A DNA stretch of 43,876 bases from Myxococcota bacterium. Lineage in GTDB: Bacteria; Myxococcota_A; UBA796; JAFGLY01. Numbering within the stretch: position 1 is the stretch's first letter; the number at the start of each line of letters is the position of its first letter. Location: contig JAJRWT010000079.1 of NCBI GenBank assembly GCA_024276675.1, positions 1 through 43,876 of the forward strand, given 5' to 3'. The translations under genes were made by a program, and so were the position numbers. Shown piece by piece: positions 26,191 through 35,068 of this stretch. A model generated the notes under the pieces. That model did not search any database and had not been told where the DNA came from. It saw only the letters and a list, made by a program, of their open reading frames with translations.

Positions 26191-27531
26191 ATGATTTTCC
26201 TTGTGGCCACAATCTGCCTGGCACAGGCCGCCTCGGATCTCACGCGTCTCGAGGTCCTGGTGGACGACCGTGATGCCTCCAGGCTCCATGACGCCCAGGT
26301 AATCGTCCAGCAGGGCGTGCCCATCATGGCTCCCCTCCTGGACGATGGAAGCTGCCAGAAGGATCTCCCCGGCGATTCCATCTACTGTGCGCGGTTGGAA
26401 ATACAAAAGCGCGAAACCATAAGCCTGGGGGTCATGGACGGAGAACAACGCCTGGGCACTTTCAACGTCTTCATGCCCAACTCGGAGCTGGCGCGGGTCT
26501 TCCTGCGCACGCGCAGCGGCACACCGGCCCTGGTGTTGGACATGACCGCCGAAACCCCCGCCTACGAAACCAGCTCCATCACCACCCAGGCCACCACCAC
26601 CCCAGACCACATCCTCTTGCAGGTGACCATCGACGACAGCCAGCTCAGGCTGCTCCGGCAGCCCATGGTTGCACTTGCGGACCGCCAGGGCGTGGACCCG
26701 ACGAAGGCCCGCGACGACGGCGTTCTCTGGCAGGACATCGCGGGGGACCACCTGTTTCGTGCGGATCTCACCATAGAGCGCACTCCCACCGTCACCCTGT
26801 CCGTGAGCGACGAAGGCAAGGATCTGGGCAGCGCCACCTTTTCCCTCCCCTCCAGCAACCGCACCGACATCCACCTCCTCTACGCGGGCAATCCACCGGA
26901 GATCTCCCTGCTCTCCGAAGAAGAGCAGGCAAGTGATTCAAGCGCCGGGAGCGACGTGCTTCTCCTGCACGTACTGATCGATGACCAGGTGGCCAGGCGC
27001 CTTGACTCCCCCGTGGTGCTGGTGGCCCAGGATGGAGTGGACCCGGTACCCGCAACCGATGATGGCTCCACCTTCGGCGATCATCCCGACGACAAGGTAT
27101 ACCTGGCCGACATCCAGGTCCAGCGCGTTCCCGAGCTGGAAATATCCATCGAGGATGGCGCATCCGTCGTGGGAAGCGTCGAGGTGCCGCTGCCCTTCAG
27201 CGAGAAGGCCCTGGTCTCGCTGGGCACGCAGAAGGGATCTCCCGGTATCGTCCTGCTCAAGACCGTGGACCAGGCCAACCCCGACGACCCGCGGGCTCCT
27301 CCCACGGTGCATGCCAGCGGCGGACCGGAAGGCCAGTCGGCGGGCGGAGCATCGTCGTCCGGCTGCAACGAGTTCTCCATGTTGGTATGGCTGAACATCG
27401 CCATGCTGGCAGCCATCTTCGTCTATGTCAGGACAATGGTACGCAAGATCTGGTGGGACGAGATCAGCCCTGTTGTCAAAGAACTCCACGCCTTCACAAA
27501 AAAGTTCGAGAAGTGGATGGACGAGCACTAG
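26191..27531 (+). CDS. Exported protein with three tandem ~105-residue repeats and a C-terminal membrane anchor
   Basis: A 446-residue protein of no family I recognise. Signal peptide MIFLVATICLAQA is followed by three related units starting near residues 18, 141 and 256. Each has the order V-x-x-D-D, an Ala/Val strand with QGV, a DDG segment, D-x-P/A-G/D-D then a short strand, a strand with R-x-x-x-x-x-x-L, LG or VG, and a G-x-P near the end. The pattern suggests beta-sandwich (Ig-like) domains. A Ser/Gly-rich linker with SSSGC leads to a membrane helix (SMLVWLNIAMLAAIFVYVRT, 396-415) and a 31-residue charged tail predicted to lie inside the cell. No clear ribosome site precedes the start. 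It lies between the phosphodiesterase and the next anchored protein and may share their transcript. Confidence 0.72.
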   Translation: MIFLVATICLAQAASDLTRLEVLVDDRDASRLHDAQVIVQQGVPIMAPLLDDGSCQKDLPGDSIYCARLEIQKRETISLGVMDGEQRLGTFNVFMPNSELARVFLRTRSGTPALVLDMTAETPAYETSSITTQATTTPDHILLQVTIDDSQLRLLRQPMVALADRQGVDPTKARDDGVLWQDIAGDHLFRADLTIERTPTVTLSVSDEGKDLGSATFSLPSSNRTDIHLLYAGNPPEISLLSEEEQASDSSAGSDVLLLHVLIDDQVARRLDSPVVLVAQDGVDPVPATDDGSTFGDHPDDKVYLADIQVQRVPELEISIEDGASVVGSVEVPLPFSEKALVSLGTQKGSPGIVLLKTVDQANPDDPRAPPTVHASGGPEGQSAGGASSSGCNEFSMLVWLNIAMLAAIFVYVRTMVRKIWWDEISPVVKELHAFTKKFEKWMDEH

Positions 27532-27600
27532 ACTTGAATATGGAACATCCCACGGAATGCGGCGGGCTGGTATTGTAGAACACCTCCCAGGAGCTAACCC

Positions 27601-28383
27601 ATGAGACCCACCAGGCTGAACGCGCTTCTGCTGAAGCTTGCTGTTGCCTCCACCGTTCTGCTGGCGCTGAACACCATACTGCTGGTGGTGTTGCTGGTGG
27701 AGACATATGGCACCTGCCACCGTGAATCCCAGGCACAACAGCCAGACTCGACGGTTGCTTCCAGCTCGGGACCCGCCTCCGGGTCCGCTTCACGGCTCTC
27801 CACCCCGACTTCGTCACAGCAGTCACCCACGCCGGCCCCTCTCCCCGCCACCGGGGGTACCCCTCTTGCAGCCTTTTTCAACGCCACGGTGGAGCCTCTT
27901 TCCAACGCCGCGGGGGAGTTCGGCACCGATCCATCCACCGTTTTGCCCACCGACGAGCAACTGGAGGCGGCCATCGCCAGCGGCAGCATAGATTCCGCGC
28001 CATCAAAGGCCGTGCTGGAAAAGCTCAAAGCAGGCTATGCCCTCTTCAACATGCCGTTTCCAGAGCCTCGCATCAGTGCATCCAAGGCATCGACGCCTTC
28101 CCAACCTTCCGGTTCGGAGCAGGAGCAACAGGAAGCTCCCTCCGCCGATTTCAACGAGCAGCAAGACATCCTGCGCGCATTCTTCTCCATCACCACCGCA
28201 CGCCTGGAGCGAGTGGCCGCCCAACGGGAAACCCAGGTGAGCCCCCCCGATGCAGCCCTTGTGCAGGAAGCCATCGCCAGCGGCAGCACCCAGTCCGAGG
28301 CATCTCAGGCCGTGTTGGAGCAGCTCCGCGATGCCTATTCAAAACTCGGGATTCCATTCCCCGAACCGGACCTGGGCCCGTGA
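27601..28383 (+). CDS. Membrane-anchored protein with two ~65-residue PFPEP repeats
   Basis: A 260-residue protein. An N-terminal membrane anchor (NALLLKLAVASTVLLALNTI, then LLVVLLVE; residues 8-36) is followed by a Ser/Pro/Gln-rich linker and two copies of a helical unit (about 90-156 and 192-257). Both contain AFF, AIASGS, S-x-AVL-E-x-L and PFPEP. The DNA for AIASGS is an identical 19-base stretch in both copies (27970-27988 and 28270-28288), exactly 300 bases apart, so the gene arose by internal duplication. The same unit occurs once in the EF-hand lipoprotein at 40714 and, more divergently, twice in the protein at 41311. AGGAGC lies 6 bases before ATG. No known family was recognised. Confidence 0.75.
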   Translation: MRPTRLNALLLKLAVASTVLLALNTILLVVLLVETYGTCHRESQAQQPDSTVASSSGPASGSASRLSTPTSSQQSPTPAPLPATGGTPLAAFFNATVEPLSNAAGEFGTDPSTVLPTDEQLEAAIASGSIDSAPSKAVLEKLKAGYALFNMPFPEPRISASKASTPSQPSGSEQEQQEAPSADFNEQQDILRAFFSITTARLERVAAQRETQVSPPDAALVQEAIASGSTQSEASQAVLEQLRDAYSKLGIPFPEPDLGP

Positions 28384-28425
28384 GCGTAGGGCACCGGCAC
28401 AGATCGGGAACAGCTCCGCGACGTT

Positions 28426-29154
28426 CTACCTGAAGCTCGCCGTGTCGCCGTCTTTCAGGATCACCACGCGGCCGGCTTCGCCCCGCCGTAGCAGGGCCTT
28501 TTCCAGGTGCTGGTATCGGCCCGGGTGCAGCGAGATGGGCGGAAAGCTCAACCAGTTGCCCCCTTCGTGGATGGGCATGACCGTCGTGGCTCTGAGAATA
28601 TCCGCGGCCCGCTCCGCGTCGGCGGGACCCATTACGACTTGCCGCCCAAGGAGCCGGGTGCCGGCCACCGGCAGCAACGCCAGGCGAAACGGCCCGAAAC
28701 GGCGAACCACTTCCCAGAGCGCGTTGCCATCGAAGCGGGCGTGCCCCCCGAAGAAGACGAGGCCCAGGTTCGGGAAACGCAGCACGTAGTGAACCCGGCG
28801 ACTTTCAGGGTCCTGGAACATGGCGGGAACCGCGGTGATGTGGACAGGTCCCACGCTGTAGGTGGTCCATGCCTTGACCTCGCACCAAGTGGGATCCTTG
28901 TCACCGAGCCGGACAAGGGATCCGGGCGGAAGAAACACGCTGCCAGGCAGCGGGTGAAGCAGGCCAATTGCGTTCCTGTCGAAGTGACCGGGATGGATGT
29001 GACTGACCAGGATTCCGTTCAGTTCTGGTATTTCACGGAGTTGGAGGCCTGGCTTGCGCAGAAAGGGAAGCCCCCTCATGTAGTTGCGGAAGAAGGGGTC
29101 GGTGAGGATACGGCAGCGGTCCCACTGCAGGAGCAGGGTGGAGTATCGCACCAT
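28426..29154 (-). CDS. Metallo-beta-lactamase-fold protein with altered metal site (UlaG/NAPE-PLD-like)
   Basis: A 242-residue protein with the layout of UlaG/NAPE-PLD-like hydrolases: LLLQWDRCRILTDPFF, then GILVSHIHPGHFD at about residues 47-59, then LGLVFFGGHARFDGN near 130-140 and a late HEGGNW. Compared with the usual HxHxDH the Asp is Gly (HIHPGH), and the usual GDT/GDS ligand Asp is His (GGHARF). The second zinc site may therefore be lost or remodelled. ATG at 29154 is chosen because the fold starts right there; an in-frame ATG at 29196 cannot be excluded. It converges with the PFPEP-repeat gene (42-base gap) and ends with TAG. Activity is uncertain. Confidence 0.72.
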   Translation of the reverse strand: MVRYSTLLLQWDRCRILTDPFFRNYMRGLPFLRKPGLQLREIPELNGILVSHIHPGHFDRNAIGLLHPLPGSVFLPPGSLVRLGDKDPTWCEVKAWTTYSVGPVHITAVPAMFQDPESRRVHYVLRFPNLGLVFFGGHARFDGNALWEVVRRFGPFRLALLPVAGTRLLGRQVVMGPADAERAADILRATTVMPIHEGGNWLSFPPISLHPGRYQHLEKALLRRGEAGRVVILKDGDTASFR

Positions 29155-29460
29155 GGTCACCCTAAGGGCGGGAGCAGGCCCGGGCGAACCGTGCATGGAA
29201 GTTCGGTTGAGGAGCCCCGGTCGACTTCGATGTGGCGCTTCCTGGACCATTTGGAAAGCTCCGTTTCGTCGGGTTGGGACCTACGATGGAGAGCGATGTC
29301 CGAAACCCGGGCACACAGTCCAGGCTATCCCATGCCGGTATACGCCATCAATCCCCATGTGGCATTTCCGTAGTCCAATATCTCGATTGGCCATGGACCT
29401 TTCCTCCTGGTTGTGGAGATGGACTTTCCGCCTGGACATGGCGAACCGTGCAGGTGTGCT
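29155..29460. other. Intergenic region between two minus-strand genes
   Basis: About 300 bases without a convincing gene. A 13-base stretch (GGCGAACCGTGCA) occurs at 29183-29195 and again at 29441-29453. CCAAT (29375-29379) and ATTGG (29386-29390) form a short inverted repeat. It may hold the promoter of the metallo-beta-lactamase-fold gene, but I see no clear boxes. Confidence 0.35.
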
Positions 29461-32022
29461 TCAGCGGATCTCCCAGACGGCGACGCTGCCGTCATCGGCC
29501 ATGCGGGACAGGTGGGCGTCCAGAAACGCCTCGGTGGGGGACACCAGCTCGGGCCCGGCCAGCAGATCCCGGAAGAGCACGATGTAGCGCAGGCCGGCGG
29601 CTGATAGTTCGCTCAACTCGGTGGCGGGATCGTCCATGGTCAGGAAGGAATTGATGCGATCCGAGCCGCTCTCGGCCACGACGCCGTTGAGGAAGGCGTT
29701 GTCTTCGAACCAGAACGGCATGTCGCGAGCCCTGGAAGATCCGAAAGGGGGCTGGTTCACCAGGGAGAGGCCCGCCTGCATGGAAGCCACGGATAGCCTG
29801 GCCGGTGTGGGATCCTGGGCGGGCAGTGCCAGCGCAGCTCCCGGTTCTATCCCCTCCAGGGCGGCGGGCAGGGGCAGGGCCTGGACCCGGGGCAGCTCCA
29901 GTGAGATCGCGGCCAGGGCCCTGGTTCCCCTGGAAGCGTAGAATACCCGTAGCGGCCATTCATGGAAGCTGACGCCCGCCAGGCGCAGGCCCACCAGGAG
30001 GAAGGTGAGTCCCCCCAGGGCCAGCAGGCCGGCAAGGGTCGAGAGCCGCTTCGGCCAGGGGCCCGGGGGCCGGGGGAGCATGGAGAGCCTGAGTTGGCGT
30101 GGAAGAGTGATTTTCGAAAGACGTTCCATGAGCCCTTGAACCCCCAGGGCCATGGGGACAGCCGAAATGGTGACGGCCAGTAGCACGAAGCGGTAGACCT
30201 GCTTGAGCTGCTCGAAGCCCGGCACCAGCAGGAAATCCAGGTAGTAGGGGAGGGGTGTCCCCACCACGCCTCCGCCGGCCCGAAGAACCGGCCCCAGGGC
30301 ATACAACATGAGCACCGCCACGTCCAGAGTGGCCACCAGCACCACCCCGCGCTTGCGGGCCAAGGCCAGCGCCACGAGAATGAGCAACCAATATCCACCC
30401 CGTCCGGGGAGCTTTTCGCCAGGTTGCAGGAACTCCTCCAGGGTGAGGGAGCGAGCAACGGCCGTAAGGAGTCGATCCGACGGGGTTCCCATGGGGGGAT
30501 CCTGCCCCCCCCCGAGCCTGGGATCGTGGGCTTCCACGAAACGCATGGCCTGCTCCGGTTCCACGGGGTGCAGCAGATCCGTGCTGGTGGCGAGGAAGCT
30601 CTGCTGGTCATCCTGGTAGGGGGTGTCGGCCGTGCCGATTTCCAGGACGTAGAGCCCCGGCAGCAACAGGAGGAGCGCCACCAGGCCCGTCAGCGACATT
30701 CGGCCCAGGCGGCGCAAGGGAGCTTTTCCCACCAGTCGATAGAGGACCAGGAGCGGAGCCGCGGCGGCCAGGTACAGGCCGTAGTAGACCTGCCCGTAGA
30801 ACACGGCCGCCAGGGCCGCGCCCGCCGCCGCCGGCCAACGCCAGCCAGGCTCGCTTGCCGCCTTGTTCAGACACAGAAAGAAGACAGGTACCAGGAACAG
30901 CGTGATCCTGTCCAGGCTGAGGAGATCCAGCTCAGCCAGCAGCACCGGTGAAAAGACCGCGCAGCTTCCGGCCAGGAGAGCCACCAGGGCCCCGGCTCCC
31001 AGGCTCCGGGCCAATCCCCAGGCAGCGAAAGCAAGCATGGCCAGGCCCAGGCCCACGCCCAGGTTGTGGGCTGGCAAGGGACCCGTGACCCAGGAGATGG
31101 CGGCGGGCAGCAGGTAGCCCAGGACAGCGGGGCCGGTGACGATCCAGGAAGCGCCCTCGGGGTATGAAAAACGATGGGTAACGGAGGACAACGAAGGCAG
31201 GGCGTCGGCCATGGCCGCCACCTGGGCGACCGAATCCACGGGATCCGTCGAGCCCAGGTCGCTGCTCAGCACCGCCGAGGCGAGACTGCCAAGAATGGGC
31301 CAGATTGCCAGTAGCCCCATGCCCAGCGAGAGCATTGCCGCCAGGGGCAGGCCCGGCGAAGCTCGCGCCTTCCACAATCCGCGGGCGCCCATGGCCAGCA
31401 GGAGCAGGATCAGGGGGAAGAGCAGCAGACGAACGGCCAACTGCCCTGCGTGGGACTGCTCCCTGGGAAAGGGAGGCGGAGATGGGCTGAAACGAATCCT
31501 GGCGGTGTCCGGGCGGATGTCCTCCATGGTGGAAGCCGTACCCACCTGGATGGCCCGCCACTCACCCGGCCCCACGGTCAGCCAGGTGATATTGCCGGGA
31601 AAGGCAGGCGCCCAGGCCAGGCCGGAGTGGCCATTCCCCGGATCCCTCTTCCATGCCACGACCCCGGAAGGAGAACCGTAGAGCTGGGCCAGCAACATGC
31701 GACCAGCCCCGGACGAGACATCCAGCAGTCGTTGGCTGGAGCCGGTGGGAAGAATCTCGCGCACGATGTAGGTGCCAGGAGCGAGCCACAGGTCATCAAC
31801 CTGCCCGGCCACCTGCCCGGAGGCGGGGTCCAGATCCGGACGCCACCAGGCCTGCCGGCGCTGCATGCCATCAGCGGAAAGGAAACGAGCCAGCCTGGTT
31901 CCGTCCTGTGTGCGGATCTCCACCATGGCGACGTGGCCCGGTTCCAGCGGGAAGGCCCAGGTGAACACATCGGCACGCAACGGCGTCACCAACAGCATCG
32001 TGAAAAGCAGCACCTGGACCAT
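29461..32022 (-). CDS. Very large polytopic membrane protein with exported N-terminal domain, GT-C-like
   Basis: An 853-residue protein. Signal peptide (MVQVLLFTMLLVTPLRA), an exported strand-rich domain of about 170 residues (APGTYIVREILP, GPGEWRAIQVG), then a dozen or more membrane helices and a soluble C-terminal domain of about 150 residues ending in SVAVWEIR. The HNLGVGLGLAML segment and FEQLKQVYRFVLLAVTISAV match the layout of GT-C/YfhO-like proteins, in the same order as the 593-residue protein at 19154. These families usually transfer sugars from lipid carriers; no active-site residue is assigned. The start is fixed by the signal peptide because no good ribosome site is visible. Confidence 0.7.
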   Translation of the reverse strand: MVQVLLFTMLLVTPLRADVFTWAFPLEPGHVAMVEIRTQDGTRLARFLSADGMQRRQAWWRPDLDPASGQVAGQVDDLWLAPGTYIVREILPTGSSQRLLDVSSGAGRMLLAQLYGSPSGVVAWKRDPGNGHSGLAWAPAFPGNITWLTVGPGEWRAIQVGTASTMEDIRPDTARIRFSPSPPPFPREQSHAGQLAVRLLLFPLILLLLAMGARGLWKARASPGLPLAAMLSLGMGLLAIWPILGSLASAVLSSDLGSTDPVDSVAQVAAMADALPSLSSVTHRFSYPEGASWIVTGPAVLGYLLPAAISWVTGPLPAHNLGVGLGLAMLAFAAWGLARSLGAGALVALLAGSCAVFSPVLLAELDLLSLDRITLFLVPVFFLCLNKAASEPGWRWPAAAGAALAAVFYGQVYYGLYLAAAAPLLVLYRLVGKAPLRRLGRMSLTGLVALLLLLPGLYVLEIGTADTPYQDDQQSFLATSTDLLHPVEPEQAMRFVEAHDPRLGGGQDPPMGTPSDRLLTAVARSLTLEEFLQPGEKLPGRGGYWLLILVALALARKRGVVLVATLDVAVLMLYALGPVLRAGGGVVGTPLPYYLDFLLVPGFEQLKQVYRFVLLAVTISAVPMALGVQGLMERLSKITLPRQLRLSMLPRPPGPWPKRLSTLAGLLALGGLTFLLVGLRLAGVSFHEWPLRVFYASRGTRALAAISLELPRVQALPLPAALEGIEPGAALALPAQDPTPARLSVASMQAGLSLVNQPPFGSSRARDMPFWFEDNAFLNGVVAESGSDRINSFLTMDDPATELSELSAAGLRYIVLFRDLLAGPELVSPTEAFLDAHLSRMADDGSVAVWEIR

Positions 32023-32402
32023 GGGTGTTGATAACTCACGAAGATCCGGATGGGAACTTGCCCGTGGTTTTTCGATGATGCCTCTGTCTGCTCTCCCTTT
32101 CGGGGGCGCGCAAGGATTTTCTTGCATCCGGGCGCCCTGGCTACCGTGGGCCATTCCTGCGGGAATCGAAATATCTCCCCGAGCGTGCTGGTGGGCATCA
32201 GACTGGAATAAACGGTGTTTTCTACACGCGCAGGCCTGCTGCCCACCGCCGCAACCTGCTCTTGCCCACGCTGCTCCCAGCGCCGATGGCACCTGTTTCA
32301 GTGCTCCTGGCCGGGGGTGGGCGAAGCTCCGCCCGGGCCGTCACAGGGCCATTCCTGGCCAGGGGCGGAGCGGCTCTCCTGATGGTCGCCCGAGAGAAAG
32401 CG
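32023..32402. other. Long leader/intergenic region with nested inverted repeats
   Basis: These 380 bases separate the Asp-rich lipoprotein from the large membrane protein on the same strand. No gene was recognised. Near the lipoprotein end, GCTCCGCCC (32326-32334) pairs with GGGCGGAGC (32363-32371) and encloses the hairpin GGCCATTCCTGGCC (32347-32360). This may terminate the lipoprotein transcript, although no T run follows. ATTCC/GGAAT arms near 32154-32167 are weaker. The rest is a likely 5' leader and promoter region for the large gene. Confidence 0.4.
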
Positions 32403-33296
<894 letters not shown>

Positions 33297-33321
33297 TTTT
33301 TCCTCCTGTATATTCTGCCGC

Positions 33322-33350
33322 ACTATAGCAGATAATATTCTTGTTCCCAA
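33322..33350 (-). promoter_or_regulatory. Candidate sigma-70-type promoter of the Asp-rich lipoprotein gene
   Basis: Read on the minus strand, TTGGGA (33350-33345) and TATAGT (33327-33322) are separated by 17 bases and lie about 25-55 bases upstream of the ATG at 33296. The spacer is AT-rich compared with the rest of the window. Matches to TTGACA and TATAAT are 4/6 and 5/6. Confidence 0.5.
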
Positions 33351-33388
33351 AAAAAGAGACTCCTGCATGGCTGATGACCAAGCCTGGG

Positions 33389-33411
33389 AGCGAGGGGGGC
33401 TCGCCCTCGCT
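33389..33411 (-). terminator. Hairpin, second of a pair downstream of the FGGY kinase
   Basis: AGCGAGGG (33389-33396) and CCCTCGCT (33404-33411) form an 8-bp GC-rich stem with a 7-base loop. It lies past the first hairpin (33432-33459) on the minus strand, between the FGGY kinase stop and the lipoprotein promoter. A T run occurs only about 30 bases beyond it, so intrinsic termination is plausible but not textbook. Confidence 0.4.
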
Positions 33412-33431
33412 GGTCCTCGGTGAAAATGCCT

Positions 33432-33459
33432 CTTCCAGCGACCTTGCGAAGGCTGGAAG
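33432..33459 (-). terminator. Hairpin downstream of the FGGY kinase, probable terminator
   Basis: CTTCCAG (33432-33438) pairs with CTGGAAG (33453-33459), and inside it CCTT (33442-33445) pairs with AAGG (33449-33452) around a GCG loop, leaving a 3-base bulge. On the minus strand the stem is followed by AGGCATTTT. It starts 30 bases after the kinase stop, a fitting position for the cluster's terminator. Confidence 0.5.
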
Positions 33460-33488
33460 CCTTCGTTTCCACAAGATGCACCGCGCGG

Positions 33489-35048
33489 TCACATGTCAGG
33501 GACTGGGAGCTGCCCCCCGATGCGGGCCGATAGGGCAGCTCCGGCCTTGAGACCGGGCAGGTAGGCCTGTCGAAAAAGCCTGTCGTAGAGTCGGGCGTTT
33601 TCCGGGACGGGTTCCGTGGTGACGAAGACGGGGGCCATGGCCCGAGCCGCCTCGTGGAGTTGGGGGTGCATTCCGACTCCGGTGGCCGCCACCATGGCGG
33701 CGCCCCTGGCCGCCAGCTCCAGCGATTCGGGCAGCTCCACGGGCCTGTCCAACACATCCGCCAGGATCTGGACCATGAGAGAGGAGCGGGCGCCCCCCCC
33801 GCCCACGTGGATCCTCTCCACCCGGGTACCAGTCGCCCGTTCCAGGGTTTCCAGGCCGCGGCGCAGGTCGTAGGCGATTCCTTCCATCAGGGAGCGAAAC
33901 AGGTGGGCCCGCTGGTGGATTTCCTTCAGGCCCAGCCACATGCCCGTTTCTTCCGGGCGTTGCAGGGTGGGAGACCAGCGGGGCCAGGTCATGAGGCCCT
34001 GGCAACCGGGGGGGGCGCCTGCGGCCTCTTCCGCCAGGAGGGCCTCCACTGGTAGCCGGCGTTGCTCGGCACTGGGCTGGAGATCACGGCCAAGTTGCTC
34101 GGCGAACCACCTTGCAGTCCACAGACCGCGAAAGACCAGCACCTCCAGCCACCAGGCATGGGGATCCACTGCCGCCAATGTCAGCCAGTGATAACGGGCG
34201 CTGCCCAGGGGCCTGTGCCATGGCAGGGCCACCGAAGAGCCCGTTCCCAGGCTCACCGCCGCCAGGCCGGGCTGCGAGGCCAAGACGCCGCCCCCCAGCC
34301 CCTCGGCCTGCTTGTCGCCACCGCAGGCGAAGAACGGCAGATCCCGCGGCAGGCCCGTCCCGGAAGCCGCTTCGGGCAGGAGCCGCCCCATCTCCTGGCC
34401 CACCTCCACCACCTCCGGGAGCCATCGCTGCTGGAAGCCCAGGGCCTTGTACATGAGACGGGAATCACTCCAGCCCCGCGCCTTGGGGTCGAATGGCCAG
34501 GGACCAACGATACAGCCCGGTGCCAGGGCCATGCGGCCCACCAACTGCCAGAGCAGCCAGGCCTCGATGGGCACCAGCCAGCGCATCCGCTTCAGCATGG
34601 CGGGTTCGCGTTCAGCCAACTGCTGGGCCCAGGAGCGGGCCAGGAGCCTGGTGAGCAGAGCCTTGGGGCCCAGGAGCCGCACGGCCAATCGCAGTGGCAG
34701 AGGCGAGAGCCCGGTGAGGCGGGCTTCGCGGCGGTCCAGCCAGGAGATGGCGTTACCAAGGGGCTGAGCATCCCCGTCCAGGGGCAGGACCGTGCTCCGT
34801 TGGCTGGTGAGAGCCGCCGCGGCCAGTCGGGAGGGATCCCCCCCCCATTCCTTCAGGCAGTCCCGGATGGCCCCCCAGAGACAATCGCGTATGTCGAAGG
34901 GGTCCTGTTCAACGGCACCTGGAGCTGGGTGTAGCATGGGTTTGTGAAGGCGTTGCCCACTGCCCAGCAAGGAACCCCGCGAGTCCAACAGCAGGGCTCT
35001 GCTGCTCTGGGAACCGGAGTCCAGGGCCAACAAGATTCTTTCAGGCAC
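33489..35048 (-). CDS. FGGY-family carbohydrate kinase
   Basis: A 519-residue sugar kinase of the FGGY family (xylulokinase/glycerol kinase type). The N-terminal phosphate-binding loop LLALDSGSQSSRALLLD is at residues 5-21. AALTSQRSTVLPLD and ISWLDRRE follow the glycerol kinase pattern, FFACGGDKQAEGLGGG carries the conserved GGDxQ, and the C-terminal half has IHVGGGGARSSLMVQILAD. The substrate sugar or polyol cannot be told. GTG at 35048 is the start because GGAGG lies 6 bases upstream and the fold opens at once; longer in-frame starts would run back into the CotH-like gene. It lies 20 bases after that gene's TAG stop, so both are almost certainly co-transcribed. Confidence 0.88.
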   Translation of the reverse strand: MPERILLALDSGSQSSRALLLDSRGSLLGSGQRLHKPMLHPAPGAVEQDPFDIRDCLWGAIRDCLKEWGGDPSRLAAAALTSQRSTVLPLDGDAQPLGNAISWLDRREARLTGLSPLPLRLAVRLLGPKALLTRLLARSWAQQLAEREPAMLKRMRWLVPIEAWLLWQLVGRMALAPGCIVGPWPFDPKARGWSDSRLMYKALGFQQRWLPEVVEVGQEMGRLLPEAASGTGLPRDLPFFACGGDKQAEGLGGGVLASQPGLAAVSLGTGSSVALPWHRPLGSARYHWLTLAAVDPHAWWLEVLVFRGLWTARWFAEQLGRDLQPSAEQRRLPVEALLAEEAAGAPPGCQGLMTWPRWSPTLQRPEETGMWLGLKEIHQRAHLFRSLMEGIAYDLRRGLETLERATGTRVERIHVGGGGARSSLMVQILADVLDRPVELPESLELAARGAAMVAATGVGMHPQLHEAARAMAPVFVTTEPVPENARLYDRLFRQAYLPGLKAGAALSARIGGQLPVPDM

Positions 35049-35068
35049 GACGAACCTCCGTTCGGTTG

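Noticed and set aside
24871..26874. 667-residue minus-strand open frame over the phosphodiesterase gene and its neighbour
   Set aside because: It lies opposite two convincing genes, has no recognisable domain and no ribosome site; treated as a shadow.
29183..29453. 13-base direct repeat (29183-29195 and 29441-29453) as possible mobile-element ends
   Set aside because: The copies are short, in direct orientation and enclose no transposase or terminal inverted repeat.
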